Origin: Thiofaba sp040751855
GTDB lineage: Bacteria; Pseudomonadota; Gammaproteobacteria; Halothiobacillales; Halothiobacillaceae
Direction of reading: 5' to 3'
NCBI GenBank assembly: GCA_040751855.1
Contig: JBFMGA010000009.1
Location: forward strand, 62,001-126,000
Length of the DNA stretch: 64,000 bases
The notes under the pieces are model-generated. The model was given only the letters and a program-made list of their open reading frames with translations, made no database searches and was not told the origin of the DNA. Position 1 is the stretch's first letter. Every line of letters starts with the position of its first letter. The translations under genes were made by a program, and so were the position numbers. This document shows, piece by piece, positions 36,485 to 45,926 of the stretch.

Positions 36485-38628
36485 CCCCAGTCGTAGGTCA
36501 AGTTAATGAAGAAATGCCTGGCCAGTCCGTTGATTCCACCGTACGGCGGATGATAGACCGTATCAAAGACATTCCCCACCCCGGCGGTGACGAGGACATC
36601 GTCCACACGCAGCCCGGCGTAAAGATTAAGCAGGGCATAGGGTTCAAAACCGCCGTACTGGCGCACCTCGGGGGTATCGGTCACGCCAACGGCCTGCGCC
36701 ATCGCCCAGGGTTTCCATTCATGCGCAAAACGGTATTTGTAGGACAGGTTCAGGCGAATCGGCTGCGAATTGGCGATCACGAAAACATCGTTGGAACGGA
36801 TGTCGTTGTAGCCCAACGCCGCACGCACGTCATGCACGCCGTCGTCATAACGTGCGCTGAATTCCGCCCCTTGGTTGGTGACGTGCTCCGAGTTGTAGTA
36901 CTGCACAAACTGGCTGAAAAACTCGTTTTCCCGACCGTTGAAATCGCCGTTGACCGGGTCGCAGATGCCAGCGGCCACGCACTGGCGCAAACCTTCAGGA
37001 TTGGTGAGCTGACGCACGTTCTTGGTGGTGATGTAGTTGTCGAAATCGCTGTAGAACAGGCTGGCGGTCATCGCCCATTGCTTGTCGAGATACTTCCACA
37101 GCGCCTCGACATGCCTGCCGGACTCGGGAACCATGTCCGCGCCGCCGCCATACACCCCGCCGAACGCATAGCGTTCATACAGATCGGGATTGCGGTAAGT
37201 GGTGTTGAAGTTCAAGGCCAGATTTTGCTGTTCATTGAGCATGTACACCGCGCCCAGCGACCAGGTGGGCGAGGACTCATCCATCGGCGGCGTGATGCCG
37301 GAAATGCCGTACAAGTCCTTGGCCACCGTCGGATTGCTGCCCGCCAGCAGTTCCTGCGTGGTACGCCACCAATTGCCGCGCAAACCGCCGCTGAACAGGA
37401 AATCGCCCAAGGCATATTCCACATTGGCGAACATGGCGTAGTAATCCTGCGTCGATGACACCAGGGTTTCGGCATCGTCCAGCGTCACTTCCGCGCCCAG
37501 ACGGGTGCGCCAGCCGCCGCTGCGTATCAAGCCGGAAAAATTCAGACTGTTGCTGTTCAGGGTCGTACCAACCGAATCCGCCCCCACCTCCTGCACCAGC
37601 TTCTGGTTGGCAAAGGACAGATTGATGTCTTCCAATGCGCCCAGGCTTTGCTTTTTGAAGCGCAAGGCGTTGGTATCGCGCTGCATGCGGTCGTAATGAA
37701 TCACCAGCGCCTCACCGATGGTCGGGCCGTGGATAAAGTTGATGTCCTTGCCCAACCAGCGGTCCACGCTGGCCTCGATGCGTCCGTCGTCCAGCACCTT
37801 GGCGGCGGCGCGTGCGCTCAGGGACTCGGCTCTGTAGCCCAAGTCGCTCACGTTGACCGCACTCGGATTCAGGCCGGCTTGATCGTTGGTCTGGCTGATG
37901 AGCAACTCCTTCTGCTCATCCCCTCCGGCAATCCGATAGTCGGTGGCATCCTCGTAGGTGTAGGTCACGCTGGCGCCGACCTCGCCATTGCCGCCGCGCA
38001 GCTGGGTGCTGGAGGTGGTCTTGCCATAGCCCTGGTCGTAACCCAGCACCTGCTTGAAGCCCAGGGACTCATCCACCAGCGCCGAGGCCGAAACCACATT
38101 GACCACGCCGCCCGACGCGCCCGGATCGTAGATCACCGACGGACTGCCGCGCACCACTTCGATGGATTCCACCGTATTGATGTCAGTCATGTTCAATTCG
38201 CCCGCGCCGGAATGGTTCATGCCCTGGTTGCCGATCTTGACGCCATCCACCAGCGTGACCACGCGCGGCCCGTCCAGCCCGCGAATGCTCAGGCTGCGAT
38301 TGAACGACCCCTGGCTGAGCACCGACACCCCAGCCATGTCACTGATGGCATCCGTGGCATTGGCTGCGTTCTTTTCCGCAATCGCCTCCGCACCGATGGC
38401 GCTGGGGCTGTAAGGCAAAAAGAAGCTCTCTTCGGCCATGCGCCGCTCGGCATCCTGGGTCGGCTCCCTGTCCGCCTCAACCTGAATATCGCTCAACTTG
38501 TCCGGGTTTTCCTTGGTAAGCGCCTCATCCGCCCAAACGCTGGCGGGCAGAGTGAGCGGCATACCCAGAAACATCAGAACACCAAAGGGTGCGGGCAGAC
38601 GAAAAAAATATCTTTTTGCAACTTTCAT
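36472..38628 (-). CDS. TonB-dependent outer-membrane receptor, probably haem
   Basis: About 718 residues. A signal peptide (MKVAKRYFFRLPAPFG to ASVWA) precedes the plug domain with NAANATDAISDMAGV, RGLDGPRVVTLVDGVKIGNQ and VESIEVVRGSPS, then a 22-strand barrel with the YRNPDLYERYAFGG box. The start at 38628 is chosen for the signal peptide; an earlier in-frame Met at 38670 would overlap the VOC gene. The C-terminus ends INLTYDWGRSG, a few residues beyond the usual terminal aromatic. A haem substrate is inferred from the neighbouring hmu genes. Confidence 0.88.
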   Translation of the reverse strand: MKVAKRYFFRLPAPFGVLMFLGMPLTLPASVWADEALTKENPDKLSDIQVEADREPTQDAERRMAEESFFLPYSPSAIGAEAIAEKNAANATDAISDMAGVSVLSQGSFNRSLSIRGLDGPRVVTLVDGVKIGNQGMNHSGAGELNMTDINTVESIEVVRGSPSVIYDPGASGGVVNVVSASALVDESLGFKQVLGYDQGYGKTTSSTQLRGGNGEVGASVTYTYEDATDYRIAGGDEQKELLISQTNDQAGLNPSAVNVSDLGYRAESLSARAAAKVLDDGRIEASVDRWLGKDINFIHGPTIGEALVIHYDRMQRDTNALRFKKQSLGALEDINLSFANQKLVQEVGADSVGTTLNSNSLNFSGLIRSGGWRTRLGAEVTLDDAETLVSSTQDYYAMFANVEYALGDFLFSGGLRGNWWRTTQELLAGSNPTVAKDLYGISGITPPMDESSPTWSLGAVYMLNEQQNLALNFNTTYRNPDLYERYAFGGVYGGGADMVPESGRHVEALWKYLDKQWAMTASLFYSDFDNYITTKNVRQLTNPEGLRQCVAAGICDPVNGDFNGRENEFFSQFVQYYNSEHVTNQGAEFSARYDDGVHDVRAALGYNDIRSNDVFVIANSQPIRLNLSYKYRFAHEWKPWAMAQAVGVTDTPEVRQYGGFEPYALLNLYAGLRVDDVLVTAGVGNVFDTVYHPPYGGINGLARHFFINLTYDWGRSG

Positions 38629-38666
38629 CTTGAATTTCAAAGTCAAGTATTGCCCTTCAAAAACGA

Positions 38667-39050
38667 TCAAGCAGCGTTGTCGTTCAGAATAGTAATAAAA
38701 ATCAATCGGTTACCATCAGTATCCACGATGAGCATGTCGCGCAAATCCTCGCCCAGGGAATGCCCCGGTGCACTGGCGACAGCAACCCCTTGCCGCATGA
38801 ATTCGGCATAACAGGCATCCACGTCTGCCACATAAAAATGCACCAGCCCGCCGAAGGCGCAATCGCCTGTATGTTCGGTGAGAAAGATTTGCATCCCCTC
38901 ACGCACGATGGAGGCAAACACGGGAAAGCCAGGTTCAAACTGATGCGTCCATTGCTCGCTGAAACCCAGCTTTGCGTAGAAATCCCTGCTTGACGCATAG
39001 CGGCGTACACGCAGGGCGGGGACAACCTGTTGCTGCATAAGTCTTTCCAT
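38667..39050 (-). CDS. VOC-family protein (glyoxalase/bleomycin-resistance fold)
   Basis: A 127-residue single-module VOC protein: ALRVRRYASSRDFYAKLGF, then VHFYVADVDACYAEFMRQG and DMLIVDTDGNRLIF. Metal-type positions include His in LVHFYV. Its role is unknown. It lies just upstream of the receptor gene (38-bp gap), inside the haem locus, so it may be coregulated. The Met at 39038 is an alternative start. Confidence 0.8.
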   Translation of the reverse strand: MERLMQQQVVPALRVRRYASSRDFYAKLGFSEQWTHQFEPGFPVFASIVREGMQIFLTEHTGDCAFGGLVHFYVADVDACYAEFMRQGVAVASAPGHSLGEDLRDMLIVDTDGNRLIFITILNDNAA

Positions 39051-39059
39051 TCAAACGCC

Positions 39060-39118
39060 CTTGAACCTGTCTGTCCTCTCGCCGTGGCTCAATCCGGGAA
39101 AGCGCAGACAGGTTCAAG
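39060..39118. repeat. Inverted repeat, 14-bp arms
   Basis: CTTGAACCTGTCTG and its exact complement CAGACAGGTTCAAG, 31 bp apart, between the lipoprotein stop and the VOC start. A second inverted pair, CTCAGCCA/TGGCTGAG, follows to the right. No T-run, so not a simple terminator. Confidence 0.6.
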
Positions 39119-39172
39119 AGCCGTATAGCGCTCAGCCAGCCCCGGAGAGCGTGGCTGAGGCTGGCCTCAAGA

Positions 39173-41413
39173 TCAGTCGATAATCCAGTCGCCTTCAATC
39201 TGATTGACCTTGACCAGCGAACCGGCCTGACCCGCAGTGCCGCTCACCAGATAAGGCACCGCGCCATGCGCCACGCTCATCTTCAGCCCGAACATGCCGC
39301 CCACCCCGGCCAGCCCGGTGCTCTTCGCGGTCGCGCCGGTGATGCTGTTGGCTTCGGTTTCAATGCTGCTGTCGGTGCCGATCAGCACGTTGTTGGTGGC
39401 ATCGAACACCTCACTGGTGGCGCGGTTCCACAGCAGCACGCTGCCGTCATACACCCCCGTGCCACGGAAGGCGGTGCGTTCAAAGAACATGCGCCCGTTG
39501 GTGGTCGGCGTGGCGGGCTTGGACAGGCTGGCGTCAATCGCCATCTTGTAGATGTTGTACACGCGGGTGGCGGCGCTGCTTCCCGTGGCTTCCGAGATAT
39601 ACATGCTGTCGCTGATCGCCAGCGCCGGAACACGGTTGGCGGTCATGTAGGCATAGGTCATGCTGCTGACCACGTTATCCATCTGCGTTTTGGGGAAGCT
39701 GCCGCTGGTGGTGTCCAGCCAGCCTTGCTTGACCGTGCTGCACCCGGTGTTGTTGGGCGCGACCGGCTTGCAACTTCCGCCCAGCGCCTCGATCGGATAG
39801 CCGCCCGCCTCGAAGAACAGCTTGCCGCCCTTGACTGCGGTCAGAGTGACGTGGTCACTGATGGTGTCCTTGCCGCCGGAAGCGTTCATATCGTCTACGC
39901 CATCGCCGTTGTCGTACACCTTCACGCCGCCCGCGCCGCTGAACTTGAGGATCATGGCGTGCTTCCACATGTAGTTATCCATGCCGTACACCTGATTGAT
40001 CGGCGTATCCAGATCCATGTCGTAGTTGATGGCAACATAGGCGCTCTCGCCCTCAGACAAGGACGTGCGGATACCGCTTAGCGTGGTGAAGTCATTGGTA
40101 ATGCCATTACCGCCATGCGAATCGCCGCTGGACAGTAAATGCACGTGGTGATCGAACTTGGCCGGATATTGCACGCCGCTGATCTGCGCCAAGGTGCCCG
40201 CCGCCTTGTCGAAGGCATACAGACTGGCGCTGCCCTGTTTCGCCAGGTAGAAATGCGTGCTGCTCTGCCCCAGGGTGAAGTAGTTGCCCGCGCCGCCCGC
40301 CACATCGGTACAGGTCGCAAGATCGGTCGAACAGACTTGCAAACGCTGCGCCAGCGTCGGGTCGCTCGGGTAAGCGCCATGCTTGTGCGCGGCGACGTAG
40401 TTGAACAGCAGCTGATCGGTCTTGCCATTGGTGCTGTTGATCATCAAGCCGACCGGGCGACCCATGCGCGCCTTGCTGTCGGACACGCGCACGGTAATCG
40501 GCGCATGAGGAATGGATTCATCATCCTCGCCTTTCAACACATCCGGCAGATATTCGTAAGCCTTCAGGCGCACATAGGAATTGGCGATGTCGGTGTAGTT
40601 CAACGCCTGTTCATAGCTGCCCTCGATGACTTTCATGCCCTGCGCCTTGGCGTCGGCAGGCAGCATGGCGCTGCTGAAGATGGTCGCCTCCGAGGATGGA
40701 TTGGCCGCGTCGAAACGCTTGAGAATATTGTCCGTATAAAAGGTGTACTCGTAAGTGCCGCCCATGCCGTCGGAGGCGGTGCGCTTTTCGGAAGACGCGT
40801 TCGGGTCGAGGAACACGGCGTATTCACGCTTCACATACTGCGTCTTGTCGCCCGACTTGGCGCCGCTGATGACGAACACATTGCTGCCCAGAATCACATT
40901 GTCCTTGATGACTTTCTGGTTGGTGGCGGCATTGCTGTCGTTCGGGTCATAGCGCACCACCTGCTTGTTCAGCGTGCTGGGATTGGTCACGCTGTAAAAC
41001 TGGTAGTCGAATGCGGTCACGATGCCGACGCTCACATCCAGCGTGGCATCGGCGCTGGCCTGACCATTGCTGACGCTGACCACCACGCTGTCCTTGCCAG
41101 CCACGTTGTAGGCGGTATAGCTCAAGGCGCCATCGGCGGCGATGGTCGCGCTGCCCAGCTTGGGCTGGGTTTTGATGCTATAGCTCAAGGCCAGGCCAGC
41201 AGGATCGCTGGCGCTGACTTTATGCGTGGCGGTTGCTCCGACATCCACACTCATGCTCGCGCCGCTGACCACGGGAGCGGCCGCAACGGACGAATCGCTG
41301 CCGCCCCCGCCGCAGGCGGTCAACATACCCGCGCCAGCGGCCATGCCCATGGCCAGGATCAGCGGGCGAACCAGCGGAAGCGCCTTGGGCGCGACACGAA
41401 CAGACTTCTTCAT
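39173..41413 (-). CDS. Large surface-type lipoprotein of unknown function
   Basis: About 746 residues. Signal peptide with lipobox LTAC followed by GGGG and Ser. Residues about 45-130 look like a cadherin/Ig-like domain (SDPAGLALSYSI...GDGALSYTAYN type). The remainder is a long beta-rich region that reads like a propeller, with a His-rich stretch KFDHHVHLLSSGDSHGG and few Cys. I recognise no family. GGAG stands 9 nt before the Met at 41413; an earlier Met at 41485 would overlap hmuV. It lies between hmuV and the receptor on the same strand, so a role in haem or iron capture at the cell surface is plausible but unproven. Confidence 0.75.
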   Translation of the reverse strand: MKKSVRVAPKALPLVRPLILAMGMAAGAGMLTACGGGGSDSSVAAAPVVSGASMSVDVGATATHKVSASDPAGLALSYSIKTQPKLGSATIAADGALSYTAYNVAGKDSVVVSVSNGQASADATLDVSVGIVTAFDYQFYSVTNPSTLNKQVVRYDPNDSNAATNQKVIKDNVILGSNVFVISGAKSGDKTQYVKREYAVFLDPNASSEKRTASDGMGGTYEYTFYTDNILKRFDAANPSSEATIFSSAMLPADAKAQGMKVIEGSYEQALNYTDIANSYVRLKAYEYLPDVLKGEDDESIPHAPITVRVSDSKARMGRPVGLMINSTNGKTDQLLFNYVAAHKHGAYPSDPTLAQRLQVCSTDLATCTDVAGGAGNYFTLGQSSTHFYLAKQGSASLYAFDKAAGTLAQISGVQYPAKFDHHVHLLSSGDSHGGNGITNDFTTLSGIRTSLSEGESAYVAINYDMDLDTPINQVYGMDNYMWKHAMILKFSGAGGVKVYDNGDGVDDMNASGGKDTISDHVTLTAVKGGKLFFEAGGYPIEALGGSCKPVAPNNTGCSTVKQGWLDTTSGSFPKTQMDNVVSSMTYAYMTANRVPALAISDSMYISEATGSSAATRVYNIYKMAIDASLSKPATPTTNGRMFFERTAFRGTGVYDGSVLLWNRATSEVFDATNNVLIGTDSSIETEANSITGATAKSTGLAGVGGMFGLKMSVAHGAVPYLVSGTAGQAGSLVKVNQIEGDWIID

Positions 41414-41469
41414 ACTCATCATCTCCAGATTTTCATTGACAAAATGCACTCCGCCCCAGGCGAAGCGAC

Positions 41470-42291
41470 TTAAAACGCCATCCATGGCCGCCCGTGCTCG
41501 GGGTGCGCCACGATGTGCGGGGATACATCAAAAACCTTGCGCATCAGCTCACGGGTGATTACCTGCTGCGGCGTGCCGACCGCGCTGATGCGCCCGTCGC
41601 GCAGCAGGGCGATGCGATCCGCCCAGGCTGCGGCAAGATTCAGGTCATGCACGATCAACATCACGCCGATGCCCTGTTGAGCCACCTCGCGCAGGGTGTG
41701 CATCAGGGCGATTTGATGCGCGATGTCCAGCGGAGCGGTCGGTTCGTCCAGCAACAGGTAGCGCGGATTTTTGCCCTGATCCTCTCCAGGCTCTTCCCAT
41801 ATTTGCGCCAACACGCGCGCAAGCTGCACCCGCGCACGCTCGCCGCCGGACAGCGTGGGATAGCTGCGCGCCGCCAGATGCTCAGCGTCCACCGCCTGCA
41901 AGGCCTGCCAGGTGATTTCACGATCCTTGGGCTCTGGAGCGCCGCTGTGATGCGGAATACGCCCCAGCAAGGCCACCTCGAAGCCGGTGAAGGGGAAACT
42001 CAGTTCGAGCTGCTGCGGCAAAACCGCAATGCTTCTGGCGCGCTCGCGCGAGGGCACATGGCGCAGCCAACGCTCGTTCAGGCAAACATGCCCGGCCGTG
42101 GGCGCGTTCTCCGCCGAAAGCGTTTTAATCAGCGTGGACTTGCCTGCGCCGTTCGGCCCCAGCAGAGCCAAAACCTCGCCCGGCCTGAGCGCGATATCGA
42201 TGTCGGCCAGCAAGCTTTTGCCATGTCGTTTCACGCCGATGCCGCGCGCGGCAAGGCAGCAGTCTTCGCCGCAATTCATGCTCTGCGTCAT
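41470..42291 (-). CDS. hmuV: Haem ABC transporter ATP-binding protein
   Basis: A 273-residue ATPase with Walker A GPNGAGKST (45-53), signature LSGGERARVQ, Walker B LLLDEPTAPLD and the switch His in IVHDLN. It powers HmuTU haem import across the inner membrane. Its start overlaps the hmuU stop by 4 bp (ATGA). Confidence 0.93.
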   Translation of the reverse strand: MTQSMNCGEDCCLAARGIGVKRHGKSLLADIDIALRPGEVLALLGPNGAGKSTLIKTLSAENAPTAGHVCLNERWLRHVPSRERARSIAVLPQQLELSFPFTGFEVALLGRIPHHSGAPEPKDREITWQALQAVDAEHLAARSYPTLSGGERARVQLARVLAQIWEEPGEDQGKNPRYLLLDEPTAPLDIAHQIALMHTLREVAQQGIGVMLIVHDLNLAAAWADRIALLRDGRISAVGTPQQVITRELMRKVFDVSPHIVAHPEHGRPWMAF

Positions 42292-43394
42292 GCGTGCAGC
42301 CTCCGTGAAAACAGCAAGACAAGGAAAAACGGCCCGCCAACCAGGGCGGTGATAATGCCGATGGGAATTTCCGCAGGCGCAGCGATGGTGCGCGCGGTCA
42401 TATCACCGACCACCAGCAGCAAGGCGCCGACCAGGGCGGCGGCAGGCATCATCAAACGATGCCCGGGGCCGACGATCAGACGGGCGATATGCGGCGCCAT
42501 CAGACCGATAAAGCCGATGATCCCGGTCATGGACACCGCCACGCCGACCAGCAAGGCCACCAGCACAATCAACAGTGGACGGGCATGTTTCATCTCAAAG
42601 CCCAGATGCCCGGCCACGGCCTCGCCCAGCAACAGCACGTCCAGCAAGCGATACAGCCCGTAGAGCACAACCATCGTGGGCAGCATGATGACGGCCATCA
42701 CGCGCAAGTTGTCCCAGCCCGCCCCGCCCAGACTGCCCATCGACCAGAAGGTGATCGAGCGCAGTTGCTGATCGTCGGCGATATAGGTCAGCACCCCGGT
42801 GGCCGCGCCGGTGAGTGCGGCAATGGCGATCCCGGCCATCAGCAGCATGAAAGTCTGCGCTTCCGGCTGGCCGAAACGTGCGATGCGGTAAATCACCAGC
42901 GTGGCCAGCAGACCGCCGATAAAGGCCGAGGCCGGCAGGGCATACACGCCTAACGCCTGATTGAAGGCCTGCATGAAACCGAACTGCCCGGCGAGCACAA
43001 TCCACAGCACCGCGCCCAGCGCCGCGCCGCTGGACACGCCGACAATGCCCGGATCGGCCAGCGGGTTGCGGAACATGCCCTGCATGGCCGCACCCGCCAG
43101 CGCCATGCCTGCACCGACCAGCACCGCCAGCAGCAGACGCGGCAAGCGGATATCCAGCAACACGGCGGACTGCATCGGCGTGAAATGACTGGCATCCGCC
43201 AGACCCAGCGCATTGCCAAGAATCGCCAGCACCTGCGCGGCAGAGATCTGCACCGCCCCCAGCATGGCCGAAGCGATCAACGCACCAGCAAGCAGCACCG
43301 CCAGACCAACCAAGCTCAGCCAGGCCAGTTTTTGCCGACGACCGAGCGCACTGCGATTTTCATCCGCGAGCGCGAGCAAGGCTGTGGCGCTCAA
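42288..43394 (-). CDS. hmuU: Haem ABC transporter permease, FecCD family
   Basis: A 368-residue membrane protein with about ten helices and FecCD segments such as RLPRLLLAVLVGAGMALAGA, MQGMFRNPLADPGIVGVSSG and GFIGLMAPHIARLIVG. Overlaps both neighbours by 4 bp, so hmuT-hmuU-hmuV are translationally coupled. Confidence 0.94.
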   Translation of the reverse strand: MSATALLALADENRSALGRRQKLAWLSLVGLAVLLAGALIASAMLGAVQISAAQVLAILGNALGLADASHFTPMQSAVLLDIRLPRLLLAVLVGAGMALAGAAMQGMFRNPLADPGIVGVSSGAALGAVLWIVLAGQFGFMQAFNQALGVYALPASAFIGGLLATLVIYRIARFGQPEAQTFMLLMAGIAIAALTGAATGVLTYIADDQQLRSITFWSMGSLGGAGWDNLRVMAVIMLPTMVVLYGLYRLLDVLLLGEAVAGHLGFEMKHARPLLIVLVALLVGVAVSMTGIIGFIGLMAPHIARLIVGPGHRLMMPAAALVGALLLVVGDMTARTIAAPAEIPIGIITALVGGPFFLVLLFSRRLHA

Positions 43395-44269
43395 AATATC
43401 CGCTCCGCCGTCGGCATGGATTCACCATGAATACCCGCACCCAACTCACGCAAGGCTTGTGGCAAACGCGGCCCGAACGCAAACAGCTCCATCACGTCCA
43501 TGACCACGAAACGCCGCGCCTGCCCTGCCGGGGTGTGCTCCACGCCTTTCAAGGACTTGACCACTGCGTCCAGAGAACCAGCCTGCGACACCGACTGCTT
43601 GGTGAGCACGATCACGTCCGGCGCGGCCTGCATCAGCGCTTCCGCCGACACGGATTTGAAGCCCTTCATGCCGGACAGGGCGTTATCCCCGCCCGCCAGC
43701 CGGATCATGGCATCGCCGCCGGTATCCACGCCTGCTGCCATCGGGCTGGCATTGCCATGCCCCAGAAACAGCACCACTTTGGGACGTTTTCCAGGCAGGG
43801 CGTTCAAACGTTGGCTCTCCGTCTCAGCCTCACGCTGCACGCGAGTCGCCAAGGCCTCGGCCTTGTCCGCAAAGCCCACAGCCTTGCCCACTTCACGAAT
43901 GCGCGTCGCCGCCTCGGCAATGGTGTCGGTCTGCGAGGTCACCACCAAGGGCACGCCCAGCGCCCTGATTTTTTCCAGCGCCGCAGGCGGGCCTATGTCA
44001 TGGCTGGCGACGATCAAATCCGGCTGCAAGGAGGCCACGCCCTCCACCGCAACCTGTCGCAAATACCCGACCTGCGGCAGTTTTTTCGCCTCTTCCGGGT
44101 AAATGCTGGATGAATCGGTGCCGACCAGAGCGCCCTGCGCGCCCAGCGCGTAAATGATTTCCGTGACATGACCGCCGATGCTGACCACGCGCGCAGGCGG
44201 CGCAGCGCTCGACCATGCAGGCAAGAGCAAAAAACTCAAACCGATAGCGCAGAACATGCCCGCTTTCAT
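43391..44269 (-). CDS. hmuT: Periplasmic haem-binding protein
   Basis: A 292-residue substrate-binding protein with a signal peptide ending SSAAPP. The fold signature RVVSIGGHVTEIIYALGAQG and DSSSIYPEEAKKLPQVGYLR match haem-binding HmuT. The ATG at 44269 overlaps the hemS stop by 4 bp. Delivers haem to HmuUV. Confidence 0.92.
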   Translation of the reverse strand: MKAGMFCAIGLSFLLLPAWSSAAPPARVVSIGGHVTEIIYALGAQGALVGTDSSSIYPEEAKKLPQVGYLRQVAVEGVASLQPDLIVASHDIGPPAALEKIRALGVPLVVTSQTDTIAEAATRIREVGKAVGFADKAEALATRVQREAETESQRLNALPGKRPKVVLFLGHGNASPMAAGVDTGGDAMIRLAGGDNALSGMKGFKSVSAEALMQAAPDVIVLTKQSVSQAGSLDAVVKSLKGVEHTPAGQARRFVVMDVMELFAFGPRLPQALRELGAGIHGESMPTAERIF

Positions 44270-45333
44270 GCCGCAGGCTCCAGCGCCTCGACAATAGCGC
44301 GCCAAGCCGGATTTTCCGCATGACCGGCATGACGGTCGCCGAAAAAGGTGGCGATCGACTGCCCCTCAGCGTCGTACAGTTCCAGCGAGGTAATCACCCC
44401 GTCCACCGTCGGCTTACGCACCACATAGGTATGCGCCACCCCGGCCTCGACCAGATGCAAATTGAAGTTCGGGTCAAGCACATTGAACCAGCCTTCGATG
44501 CGCTTAATATTGCGCACCGTGCCCCGGTGAATCTGCACGCAACCGCGATTGCCGACAAAAACCATGATCGGCAAATCGGTTTCACTGGCCGCCAGCAACA
44601 CATCGGCATGCGCCGTGTTTTTCACCCGCCAGGCGCGCGCCTCCCCGGCCAGACGCAAGGCCTGCACACGGCTGACACCGAATTTTTTCAACAGGGCGTG
44701 AAAATCATGCACATCCTTGAGCGCATTCCAGCCCGCCAGCAGGCCGTCCACATCAATCTGCGCATCCGCCAGTTCCACCGCCCGAGCCGGACGCGCCTCG
44801 ACCTCGACCTCCTCGCCCTGATCCTGCGCCTTGAAACGCTGCACCAGGGCCTTGAAAGCCTCGACATCGCTTTCTTCGAGCAAATGCACCTTGTGCACCG
44901 CATCGCCATAGGCATCAAAGAATTGCAGGCTGCGACGGAAACGGTCAGCCGTGCGCTCTTCCACCGCAAAGGCGTGCGCCCATTGCTGCATGAACAGGCG
45001 CAGGTCAATGTCCTCGCCCAAAGCCAGCCCCATGCCGCCACGGAAGCTCATATTGCGATACAAGCCCTTGCGCTCATGCACGCAAAATTCGTTGCGCGTC
45101 AACGCCATCACGCGCCCGAGGGTGGCGACATCCTTGAGCATCTCTTCAAATTCACCTTCGAGCCGGGTATTGCTCTCGCCACATTGCAGGGCGAGCAGCT
45201 CAAGCTCGGTCACGCCAAGCGAACGCGCAGCATCACGCGCCCGGGCGCGGGGGGATTCTGCCAGGAAGGCCTGCCAACGTTGGCGCAGGGGTTGGGCTTG
45301 GACGGCGGTCATGTGCATCTTGTTTTCCATCAT
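44266..45333 (-). CDS. hemS: Haem-handling/degrading factor HemS (HmuS)
   Basis: About 355 residues, two tandem HemS domains. Typical segments are GRVMALTRNEFCVHERKGLY in the first half and IMVFVGNRGCVQIHRG with GWFNVLDPNFNLHLVE in the second. Cytoplasmic; binds incoming haem and may degrade it. Several Met codons cluster at the start, so it is uncertain by up to 8 residues. Heads the hemS-hmuTUV chain. Confidence 0.92.
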   Translation of the reverse strand: MMENKMHMTAVQAQPLRQRWQAFLAESPRARARDAARSLGVTELELLALQCGESNTRLEGEFEEMLKDVATLGRVMALTRNEFCVHERKGLYRNMSFRGGMGLALGEDIDLRLFMQQWAHAFAVEERTADRFRRSLQFFDAYGDAVHKVHLLEESDVEAFKALVQRFKAQDQGEEVEVEARPARAVELADAQIDVDGLLAGWNALKDVHDFHALLKKFGVSRVQALRLAGEARAWRVKNTAHADVLLAASETDLPIMVFVGNRGCVQIHRGTVRNIKRIEGWFNVLDPNFNLHLVEAGVAHTYVVRKPTVDGVITSLELYDAEGQSIATFFGDRHAGHAENPAWRAIVEALEPAA

Positions 45334-45637
45334 TCAAAAGTTGGCTTCGTCACTGAAAAAGGCGCAGCGCCCGATCCATGAGCGCTACGATGAAACTCGG
45401 CGTGCAAAGCGCGCACGACAAAAATCCGCCTGTACACACGGGTTACAGGACAGCAAGAAAATCAAAGGGGATAAAAAGCCCCAGCCATCAACGCAAATTC
45501 ACGGTTCATCGTCATACCAAGCATGTTTTGCTACGCAAAAAGCCCGGGCTGACGTGCGAACGAATTCGCGGCTGGCTAGGGAAATCAATAACCACAGGAG
45601 GACACACGCGGCAGGCTCAAACCGACCCGTCAGAAGA
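45334..45637. other. Gap between hemP and hemS without a recognisable gene
   Basis: 304 bp. Open frames on both strands lack family resemblance and sensible ribosome sites. It may be an untranslated spacer holding a promoter for hemS. Nothing firm is seen. Confidence 0.5.
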
Positions 45638-45826
45638 CTATTTGGTGAGAATGAGCTTGCCCTGATTGGTGATACGCAGAAGGTACTCCTCTGCGCCATG
45701 CACCAGCACCACGTCACGACGACCAGCCATCAAATCCACCACATCCACACGCTGACGACCAGCAGGAGCCTCCTGCATGACGGATGGCGACGGTGATTTT
45801 GCGGGCTTGGGCGCGTCTCTATTCAT
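45638..45826 (-). CDS. hemP: Hemin uptake protein HemP
   Basis: A 62-residue protein. The C-terminal half (DLMAGRRDVVLVHGAEEYLL, ending NQGKLILTK) is the HemP family pattern. Small partner gene often first in haem-uptake clusters; in some betaproteobacteria it activates receptor expression. The Met at 45826 fits the family; an upstream Met at 45847 is possible. Confidence 0.9.
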   Translation of the reverse strand: MNRDAPKPAKSPSPSVMQEAPAGRQRVDVVDLMAGRRDVVLVHGAEEYLLRITNQGKLILTK

Positions 45827-45835
45827 GGTGAGGCG

Positions 45836-45854
45836 AATGATAAACATTCTTATT
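45836..45854. promoter_or_regulatory. Possible Fur box upstream of hemP
   Basis: AATGATAAACATTCTTATT partly matches the Fur pattern of AT-rich hexamers, ten bases before the hemP start. Weaker than the site at 33019. Confidence 0.4.
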
Positions 45855-45859
45855 TACAT

Positions 45860-45896
45860 AAACAAGCGGTGATTTGATGAACATCACCGTTTGTTT
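45860..45896 (-). terminator. Inverted repeat between ribD and hemP
   Basis: AAACAAGCGGTGAT (45860-45873) and ATCACCGTTTGTTT (45883-45896) pair over 14 positions with one mismatch. Placed 31 bp after the ribD stop; the T-run is weak, so it could also be an operator. Confidence 0.5.
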
Positions 45897-45926
45897 GATA
45901 TGGTTTTGAAAACGCGGCGGTGAGAA

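Noticed and set aside
40139..41473. 444-codon open frame opposite the large lipoprotein
   Set aside because: Antisense shadow; the minus-strand frame has a signal peptide, lipobox and a proper ribosome site.
45378..45665. 95-codon plus-strand frame between hemS and hemP
   Set aside because: No recognisable family or convincing ribosome site, and it overlaps the end of hemP.
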